Below, in pieces: positions 57,711 through 64,000 of a stretch of DNA of 64,000 nucleotides. The first letter of the stretch is position 1, and every line of letters starts with the position of its first letter. Made by a program: the position numbers and the translations under genes. The notes beneath the pieces were generated by a model. The model ran no database searches. It was not told the DNA's origin and worked only from the letters and a program-made list of their open reading frames with translations. Source of the DNA: Streptomyces sp. NBC_01116 (GTDB lineage Bacteria > Actinomycetota > Actinomycetes > Streptomycetales > Streptomycetaceae); NCBI RefSeq assembly GCF_041435495.1, contig NZ_CP108644.1, forward strand, positions 4,077,501-4,141,500, read 5' to 3'.

Positions 57711-60700
57711 ATGGACAGCGACATCACCGCCACCGTCACCGAGCCCCGGCCGGGGCGGGGCGACGTGGACGCCGGCGCCTACGAGGTGCTGCGGCGGCGG
57801 CTCTCGGCGCAGGCCGGGGAGCTGGTGCGGCGGGCCGAGGCGCTCAACGCCCGGCGGACCGAGGAGTTCGGCTCGACCGGGCTGCGGCTGCTCGCCACCG
57901 AGCAGGTGCGCACCGAGCGGGCCTCCGTGCCGCGCGACCTCGTAGCGGTGGGCGGGCAGTTGCTGTTCGGCTTCGAGCGGGGACCGGGCGCGCACGGCGA
58001 GGCCGGGGTCGAGGACGTACTCCTCGTACGGGACTCCGCGCCGGAGTCCGACGCCCCGGAGTCCGACGCCCCGGCGGACGACGCCCCGGCGGCGGAGGCC
58101 ACGCTCCTCGACGACGACGGCTTCCGGCGCGCGTTCTCCTCCCTCCACCGCTACTTCCGCGACGCCCGCCTGCTGCGGCTGCGCCGCGTCGACGGCAGAC
58201 TCCTCGCCGTCTTCCGGACCGGCGAGAGGGCCGAGGACATCCGGGTGCTGCGGTGGGCGCTGGGGCCGGACGGGTCGCCGGGGGCGTTCCTCGACGCGCA
58301 GGGCGAGCGCGACCACGCCTTCCCGCCCTCCCACGACTTCGCGTGGACCGTCGCCGGGCGCGAGGCCCACGTCCCCGGACGCCATCCGCACATCGCCGTC
58401 GGCACGGGCGGCGGGCTCTTCGTGGACACGGTCGGCGGCAGCCTCACCGTCAAGGTCACCGACGACACCGAGTCCCCGGACGGGATCTACGAGGAGCCCG
58501 TCGACGAGCCGTTGCAGTCGCTGGCCGACGCCGACGTCGAGTACGCGGAGGTCGGGCCGCTGGTGCTGCTGCGCGTGCGCCCGTACAAGGAGGAGAGCTG
58601 GCGGCACCTCGTCTTCAACTCGCTGCTCGCCACCGTCCAGCGGCTCGACGCCATCGGCCCGTCCTGCCACCGGCTCCCCGAGGACCAGGGGATCATCTTC
58701 CCCGGCGGCTACTACCTCACCACCGGCACCGCGAAGACCTTCGACACCGCCGAGGAGCTGACCGAGCCGGTCTTCGAGGGCGCGGTCCGCTCGCCGAACG
58801 GGGAGGACGTGCTCTACGCCTTCCGGTCCCGCGACGGCCTGCGCAGCCTCCTGCTCCCCTACAACCTGATCCGTCAGGAGGTCGCCACCCCGCTCACCGG
58901 GCGCGGGCACGCGCTGCTGGACGACGGGACGCTGGTCCTGCTCCGGGACACCCCGGACGGTCCCGCCCGCGTGCACCCCTTGCAGCGCTGGGCGACCCCG
59001 TACGTCTCCGACACCTACGCCGCCGCCCGCCCCGCCGGGACCGGCCCGCTCGCCCGGACCGGCAACGCCGACCTGGTGCGCGGGATCTCCGACTGCCTCG
59101 CCCTCGCCCACGGCGTACGGGACATGACGCCGACGACCGCCGTCTACGGGCGGCTCGCCGCCGACTGCGCCCGCGCCCAGGACCGCTACCACTGGCTGTC
59201 CGATCCGGACCTGGGTGCGCTGGACGAGCCGTTGGGTGAGCTGCGGGCCACCGCGCAGCAGGTGCTGGCCGAGTTCACCGCCGTGCAGGAGCTGACCCGG
59301 CGGGCCGCCGACGCGCTGGAGGAGACCGCCGCCCGCATCACCGCGCTGGTCCGCCGGGTGCGCGGCGAGGTTCCCGGGTCGGCGTCCGCCTGGGTCGAGC
59401 GGCTGACCGAACTCCGCAGGGCACACGGCCACTTGGCGACGGTCGGCGACATGCGGTACGCCGACGCCGAGCGCGTCGCGGAGCTGTCGGCCCGGACGGA
59501 GCACGACATCGCGTCCGCCGCGCAGCGGGCCGTGTCGTTCCTGGCGCGCGAGGACGCGTTCGACGGGTATCACGAGGACATCGCGGGGCTCGTGGCCGAC
59601 GCGGGTGCGCTGGAGACCGTCCGGGACGCGTCCGCCGTGACCGACCGGCTGTCCGCGATGACGGAGGGGCTGGCCACGGTCACGGATGTCGTCGCCGGGC
59701 TCGACATCGGCGACGCCACCGTGCGCACGTCGATCCTGGAGCGGATCGCGGAGGTGCTGGGCGGGGCGAACCGGGCCCGCGCCACGCTCGACGCGCGCCG
59801 CCGGGAGCTGCTGTCGAAGGAGGGGCGGGCCGAGTTCGCCGCCGAGTTCGCGCTGCTCGGGCAGGCGGTGACGGGCGCCCTGGCCGCCGCCGACACCCCG
59901 GAGACATGCGACGGCCAACTGGCACGGGTGCTGCTCCAGTTGGAGAACCTGGAGTCGCGGTTCGCGGAGTTCGACGACTTCCTCGCCGAGCTGTCCGAGC
60001 GGCGCACGGAGGTGTACGAGGCGTTCTCGGCCCGCAAGCAGACCCTCCAGGACGAGCGGGCGCGGCGCGCGGAGCGGCTGGCCGGGTCGGCGGGCCGGGT
60101 GCTGGAGACCGTCGCCCGGCGGGTCGCCTCGCTGGAGGATCTCGACGCCGTCCACACCTACTTCGCCTCCGACCCGATGGTCGCCAAGATCCGCCGGACC
60201 GCCGACGAGCTGCGCGAACTGGGCGATCCCGTACGGGCGGAGGAGCTGGACGGGCTGCTGAAGGCGGCCCGCCAGGAGGCGGGCCGCGCCCTGCGCGACC
60301 GCACCGAGCTGTACGCGGACGGCGGGTCCGTGATCAGGCTGGGCCGCCACCGGTTCGCCGTGAACACCCAGCCGTTCGACCTGACGCTCGTGCCCGCCGG
60401 GGAGGGCCTCGCGTTCGCGCTGACCGGGACGGACTACCGGGCCCCGGTCACCGACCCCGCGTTCGCGGCGACCCGGCCGTACTGGGAGCAGCTGCTCCCC
60501 TCCGAGAACGCCGCCGTCTACCGCGCCGAGCACCTCGCCGCCCGCCTCCTCGACGAGCACGGGGCCGGGCGCCTCATGTCACTCACAGAGACCGAACTGA
60601 CCGCACTCGTAAGGGAGTCGGCCGCCGAGGCGTACGACGAGGGGTACACGCGCGGCGTCCACGACGAGGACGCCACCGCGATCCTGGCCGCCCTGCTGCG

Positions 60701-62849
60701 CCTCCACGCGGACGCGGGGCTGCTGCGGCACGAGCCCGCCGTCCGCGCGGCGGCCCAGCTCTTCTGGGCGTACGGCGCCGACGAGCCGCTGCGTACGTCC
60801 TGGACCAGGCGCGCGGTCTCCCTGGCGCGCGCCCGCGACACCTTCGGACTGGCCCCGGCGATCGCGGTGCTCCAGGAGGAGTGGGCGGCGGCGATCGGCT
60901 CCCCGTCCCCGTCCGCGCCGGGTCACGCCGTCGCCGCGTACCTCTTCGAGGAGCTGACCACCGGGCCCGCCGGGTTCGTCGTGGGCGCCCCGGTCCGCGC
61001 CTTCCTGGAAGCCTTCCGCCGGGCGGCCGGCCCCGACGCGTACGCCGAGGACCTCGCGGCGCTCGGCGACGACCTGGCCGCCCGTCGACAGCTCGTGGAG
61101 GGCTGGCTCGCCGCGTACGCCGGGACCACCGGGACCGACGCGACCACCGGGACCACCGGAACCGACGGGACCGACGGGACCGACGGGACCGACGGGACCG
61201 ACGGGACCGACGTAACCACGGGGATCTCCGGAGCCACCGGGGCCGGCCTCAGCGGCGGCGACCTGGCGGAGGCCGTGGCGGTGGAGCTCTGCCCGGAGCT
61301 GGAGCGGTACGCGTGCGACGCGCCGCTCACGGAGCGCCTGGAGGGCCTCCTCGGGGGCCACCCGCGCATCGCGGGCGGCGGAGCCCTCACCGTACGGATC
61401 GACGAACTCCTCCCCCGCACGGCCGGGTTCCGCGCCCGCACCGTGCCCGGCTTCCGCGCCTACCAGCGCCTGCGCACCTCCCTGGTGACCGCCGAACGCG
61501 GACGGCTGCGGCTGGACGACCACCGGCCGCGCGTGATGTCGGCGTTCGTCCGCAACCGGCTGCTCGACGAGGTGTACCTGCCGCTGATCGGCGACAGCCT
61601 CGCCAAGCAGCTCGGCACCGCCGACGCCGACCGGCGCACCGACTCGCAGGGGCTGCTGCTGCTCGTCTCACCGCCCGGCTACGGCAAGACGACGCTGATG
61701 GAGTACGTCGCGGACCGGCTCGGCATGGTGCTCGTCAAGATCAGCGGGCCGAACCTGGGCCACGACGTGACCTCCCTCGACCCGGACCGGGCCCCGAGCG
61801 CCACCGCCCGGCAGGAGGTCGAGAAGATCAACTTCGCGCTGGAGGCGGGCAACAACACGCTCCTCCACCTCGACGACATCCAGCACACCTCGCCCGAACT
61901 GCTCCAGAAGTTCATCCCGTTGTGCGACGCCACGCGCCGGATCGAAGGCGTGCGGGACGGCGAGCCGCGCAGCTACGACCTGCGCGGCAAGCGGTTCGCG
62001 GTCTGCATGGCGGGCAACCCGTACACCGAGTCCGGCGAGCAGTTCCGCATCCCCGACATGCTCGCCAACCGGGCCGACGTCTGGAACCTCGGCGAAGTCC
62101 TCAGCGGCCGGGACGACGTCTTCGCGCTGAGCTTCGTGGAGAACGCCCTGACCGCCAATCCGGTCCTCGCTCCGCTGGCCGCCCGGTCCCGGGACGACCT
62201 GGCGCTGCTGGTGCGGCTGGCGGGCGGCAGCGACCCGGCAGCGCGGGCGGTGCACCTGGAACACCCTTACAGCGCAGCCGAGTTGGACCGCGTGCTGGCG
62301 GTGCTGCGCCATCTGCTCACGGCCCGGGACACCGTGCTCGCGGTGAACGCGGCGTACATCGCCTCGGCCGCGCGGACGGACGCCACACGCACCGAGCCGC
62401 CGTTCCGGCTCCAGGGCTCCTACCGCAACATGAACAAGATCGCCGAGCGGATCGTGCCCGTCATGAACGACGACGAACTGTCCGCCGTCGTCGACGACCA
62501 CTACGCGGGCGAGGCCCAGACGCTCACCACGGGGGCCGAGGCGAACCTCCTCAAGCTGGCCGCCCTGCGCGGCACGCTCACCGCCGAACAGGCCGAGCGG
62601 TGGGCGGCGATCACCGCGTCCTACGTCCGCACGCAGGCGCTCGGCGGCCCGGACGGCGACCCCATGACCCGGGCGGTGGCCGCGCTCGGTCTGCTCGCGG
62701 ACCGGATGGCTGCGGTCGAGACGGCGATCCGGCGGGCGGCCGACCCCCGGCACCCGCCGACGGGCACCCAGGGAAGCGTGAACGGCGGAACGGTCAACGA
62801 CCGGCCCGCCCCCGGCCGTCATGCGAAGATCACAAACGCTCCACACTGA
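57711..62849 (+). CDS. Giant AAA+ ATPase ('DNA repair ATPase' family)
   Basis: 1712 aa, ATG 57711. Residues 1-500 are beta-rich with repeated strand motifs (YEEPVDEPLQSLADADVEYA, FPGGYYLTTGTAKTFDTAEE). About 500-850 are helical coiled-coil. A Thr/Asp/Gly repeat lies near 1150-1170. The C-terminal AAA+ module has Walker A SPPGYGKT (1320-1327), Walker B LLHLDDIQHTSPELLQKF (D1388/D1389), sensor-1 AGNPYTESGEQFRIPDMLAN and a MoxR-like lid. The family is annotated as DNA repair ATPase in other genomes, but the evidence is weak. The neighbouring flotillin suggests a membrane-associated chaperone-like ATPase. Confidence 0.85.
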   Translation: MDSDITATVTEPRPGRGDVDAGAYEVLRRRLSAQAGELVRRAEALNARRTEEFGSTGLRLLATEQVRTERASVPRDLVAVGGQLLFGFERGPGAHGEAGVEDVLLVRDSAPESDAPESDAPADDAPAAEATLLDDDGFRRAFSSLHRYFRDARLLRLRRVDGRLLAVFRTGERAEDIRVLRWALGPDGSPGAFLDAQGERDHAFPPSHDFAWTVAGREAHVPGRHPHIAVGTGGGLFVDTVGGSLTVKVTDDTESPDGIYEEPVDEPLQSLADADVEYAEVGPLVLLRVRPYKEESWRHLVFNSLLATVQRLDAIGPSCHRLPEDQGIIFPGGYYLTTGTAKTFDTAEELTEPVFEGAVRSPNGEDVLYAFRSRDGLRSLLLPYNLIRQEVATPLTGRGHALLDDGTLVLLRDTPDGPARVHPLQRWATPYVSDTYAAARPAGTGPLARTGNADLVRGISDCLALAHGVRDMTPTTAVYGRLAADCARAQDRYHWLSDPDLGALDEPLGELRATAQQVLAEFTAVQELTRRAADALEETAARITALVRRVRGEVPGSASAWVERLTELRRAHGHLATVGDMRYADAERVAELSARTEHDIASAAQRAVSFLAREDAFDGYHEDIAGLVADAGALETVRDASAVTDRLSAMTEGLATVTDVVAGLDIGDATVRTSILERIAEVLGGANRARATLDARRRELLSKEGRAEFAAEFALLGQAVTGALAAADTPETCDGQLARVLLQLENLESRFAEFDDFLAELSERRTEVYEAFSARKQTLQDERARRAERLAGSAGRVLETVARRVASLEDLDAVHTYFASDPMVAKIRRTADELRELGDPVRAEELDGLLKAARQEAGRALRDRTELYADGGSVIRLGRHRFAVNTQPFDLTLVPAGEGLAFALTGTDYRAPVTDPAFAATRPYWEQLLPSENAAVYRAEHLAARLLDEHGAGRLMSLTETELTALVRESAAEAYDEGYTRGVHDEDATAILAALLRLHADAGLLRHEPAVRAAAQLFWAYGADEPLRTSWTRRAVSLARARDTFGLAPAIAVLQEEWAAAIGSPSPSAPGHAVAAYLFEELTTGPAGFVVGAPVRAFLEAFRRAAGPDAYAEDLAALGDDLAARRQLVEGWLAAYAGTTGTDATTGTTGTDGTDGTDGTDGTDGTDVTTGISGATGAGLSGGDLAEAVAVELCPELERYACDAPLTERLEGLLGGHPRIAGGGALTVRIDELLPRTAGFRARTVPGFRAYQRLRTSLVTAERGRLRLDDHRPRVMSAFVRNRLLDEVYLPLIGDSLAKQLGTADADRRTDSQGLLLLVSPPGYGKTTLMEYVADRLGMVLVKISGPNLGHDVTSLDPDRAPSATARQEVEKINFALEAGNNTLLHLDDIQHTSPELLQKFIPLCDATRRIEGVRDGEPRSYDLRGKRFAVCMAGNPYTESGEQFRIPDMLANRADVWNLGEVLSGRDDVFALSFVENALTANPVLAPLAARSRDDLALLVRLAGGSDPAARAVHLEHPYSAAELDRVLAVLRHLLTARDTVLAVNAAYIASAARTDATRTEPPFRLQGSYRNMNKIAERIVPVMNDDELSAVVDDHYAGEAQTLTTGAEANLLKLAALRGTLTAEQAERWAAITASYVRTQALGGPDGDPMTRAVAALGLLADRMAAVETAIRRAADPRHPPTGTQGSVNGGTVNDRPAPGRHAKITNAPH
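61161..61214 (+). repeat. Nonamer tandem repeat encoding (Thr-Asp-Gly)n inside the AAA+ gene
   Basis: ACCGACGGG five times perfectly (61161-61205), then ACCGACGTA. Related ACCACCGGG-type units precede it. It codes for a flexible linker between the helical and AAA+ parts, and unit changes keep the frame. Confidence 0.9.
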
Positions 62850-62884
62850 TCGGGCCTGATCGGGCCCGATCGACCCTGATCGGG
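62847..62884. repeat. TGATCGGG repeats between the AAA+ and RCK genes
   Basis: TGATCGGG occurs at 62847-62854 (including the TGA stop), 62857-62864 and 62877-62884. GATCGGGCCCGATC (62858-62871) is a perfect 14-bp palindrome. It could be a short terminator or regulator site for the next gene. Confidence 0.6.
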
Positions 62885-62909
62885 AAGACCGAGCCGGAAG
62901 GATCACGGC

Positions 62910-64000
62910 ATGCCGGGTTTCGTGCCTCCACTTCCTCAGCAGCCGGGACGGCCGCCGTCCTCCGGCCACATGATCGTCTGCGGTGACGACGCCCTGGCGC
63001 GCCGGCTCGCCGTGGAGTTGCGCTTCATCTACGGCGAACGGGTCACGCTGCTCCTGCCGCCCGGCCGGGACGCGAACAACCCCGAGACCCCGCTGACCCA
63101 ACGGGGCCGGGCAGCAGCCCTGTTCGGCCGGATGTCGGCGGCGATGAACCGCGCGGGCAACGGCAACGGGGCCACCGGCGGCAGCAGCGTCAGCGGGGCC
63201 GGGGGCAGCGGCGACACCAACGCCGGGGTCGAGGCCGTCCGCATCATGGAGGCGCCCGAGCCCTCCGACGACGTCCTGGAGGAGGCGGGCATCGACCGGG
63301 CCGCCGCCCTCGCGCTCGTCTACGACGACGACGAGCGCAACATCCGGGCCGCCCTGACCGCCCGTCGCCTCAACCCCCGTCTCCGGCTGGTGATCCGGCT
63401 CTACAACCGCAAGCTCGGCCAGCATCTGGAGGAGCTGCTCGACCAGGCGGCGGCCGTCGCCATGCCCGGCATCGACCCGGCGTTACTGGACGCCTCCACC
63501 ACGGTGCTGTCCGACGCCGACACCGCGGCCCCGTCCCTCGCCGCCACCGCCCTGACCGGCAGCAGCAAGATCATCCAGGCCGAGGGGCTGCTCCTGCGCG
63601 CCGCCGAGCGTCCGCCGCCGCGCCCCGGCGAGCGCGCCGAACCCGGCCTGTGCACCCTCGCCCTGCTCTCCTCCACCACCAACGACCCGGCGGGCGCCGA
63701 GGGTTCGGACAGCAGTGGCGACGAGGCCCCGCAGCTCCTGCCCGACGAACGCGCCGTCGCCGACGCGACCGGCCGGGGCACGGTGGTCCTCGAAGCGATC
63801 AGCCGCGCCGACCCGGCCCGGCCCGCGACCCGGATGGGCGGCAGGGGCGCACCGCTCGCCCAGATCTTCTCGCGCCGGCTGCGCTGGTCGGCCCTCGGCT
63901 TCGTGCTCGCCGCGGCCGCGCTGGTGATCGCCTCGCTGCTGACCACCAAGGACACCGCTCTCCACTCCGCCTATCTCACCGTCCTCGACCTGCTGGGCAT
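62910..64000 (+). CDS. RCK/TrkA-N ion-channel-type NAD-binding protein, partial (3' end outside window)
   Basis: ATG 62910 lies seven bases after GGAAGGA, and the frame stays open to the window edge (363 codons). GHMIVCGDDALARRLAVELRFIYGERVTLL is an N-terminal RCK Rossmann domain (V-C-G-x-x-x-L-A). ALVYDDDERNIRAALTARRL and LRLVIRLYNRKLGQHL continue it. LAATALTGSSKIIQAEGLLL follows, and a first membrane span (LGFVLAAAALVIASLL, about 329-344) begins just before the edge. This is the RCK-TM-RCK layout of the CASTOR/POLLUX-like or SCO3069-type channels. A TTA codon is in frame at 63483-63485. Confidence 0.8.
   Translation, partial: MPGFVPPLPQQPGRPPSSGHMIVCGDDALARRLAVELRFIYGERVTLLLPPGRDANNPETPLTQRGRAAALFGRMSAAMNRAGNGNGATGGSSVSGAGGSGDTNAGVEAVRIMEAPEPSDDVLEEAGIDRAAALALVYDDDERNIRAALTARRLNPRLRLVIRLYNRKLGQHLEELLDQAAAVAMPGIDPALLDASTTVLSDADTAAPSLAATALTGSSKIIQAEGLLLRAAERPPPRPGERAEPGLCTLALLSSTTNDPAGAEGSDSSGDEAPQLLPDERAVADATGRGTVVLEAISRADPARPATRMGGRGAPLAQIFSRRLRWSALGFVLAAAALVIASLLTTKDTALHSAYLTVLDLLG

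Noticed and set aside
55944..60560. 1538-codon reverse-strand open frame
   Set aside because: It is antisense to flotillin and the AAA+ ATPase; no recognisable motifs.

Overview
The window is very G+C-rich, with GTG starts, overlapping start/stop codons, G/C in nearly every third codon position and rare TTA codons. Together with families typical of the genus (PucR-type regulators, DUF1023 hydrolases, a cobN B12 riboswitch, a tRNA-Ser attachment remnant), this points to a Streptomyces or close relative. It is chromosomal, with some accessory islands.

Layout. 1-1.1 kb: a partial HAD hydrolase (-), then a gene-poor stretch with a 3' fragment of tRNA-Ser(GGA), its terminator and a flanking direct repeat, which looks like the right end of an integrated element lying to the left. 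1.3-8.3 kb: a helicase-associated protein that probably uses an unusual ATC start, an SBD-HNH type IV restriction enzyme for phosphorothioated DNA, a secreted PQQ-type beta-propeller, and a secreted lysyl-oxidase-like copper protein with a His/Gly linker.

8.7-28.2 kb: the most interesting region. A Crp/Fnr regulator with an intact cyclic-nucleotide-binding signature is followed by nine closely packed same-strand genes: a class III nucleotidyl-cyclase-like protein, a degenerate P-loop/HEAT-like protein with a TTA codon, a Band-7/SPFH-like protein, a small membrane protein resembling the Pycsar effector PycTM, a surface vWA protein with one membrane span, a 1315-aa tubulin-like GTPase, an 897-aa membrane protein, a pseudokinase-GTPase fusion, and a tail-anchored protein resembling GTPase-associated protein 1. 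I read it as a nucleotide-signal and GTPase-based membrane surveillance (probably defence or abortive-infection) system. Individual families are known; I do not know this combination as a characterised system.

28.4-32.7 kb (-): a lipoprotein, a DUF1023 alpha/beta hydrolase, a WXG100-like helical protein and a membrane protein. 32.7-42.5 kb: corrin-ring synthesis: cobN (-) under a B12 riboswitch; cobG-cobH-cobIJ (+); cobK (-); cbiD (+). An inverted-repeat element between cobIJ and cobK supplies the stop codon of both. 42.6-44.6 kb: an ATPase plus TOPRIM-like pair (split OLD-like, probable defence). 44.7-50.1 kb: a helix-turn-helix protein, a small HAD protein, a VOC protein, a DHFR-like reductase, a flavoprotein, and a membrane protein/winged-helix regulator pair under a perfect 28-bp palindrome. 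50.3-53.9 kb: a KhtT/KhtU-like cation:proton antiporter, TerB and a PucR-type regulator. 54.5-64 kb: a membrane module of NfeD-like protein, flotillin, a 1712-aa AAA+ ATPase and the start of an RCK-type ion-channel protein.

All functions are read from the sequence by eye. No database search was run, so family names are recognition calls and promoters, operators and terminators are predictions.
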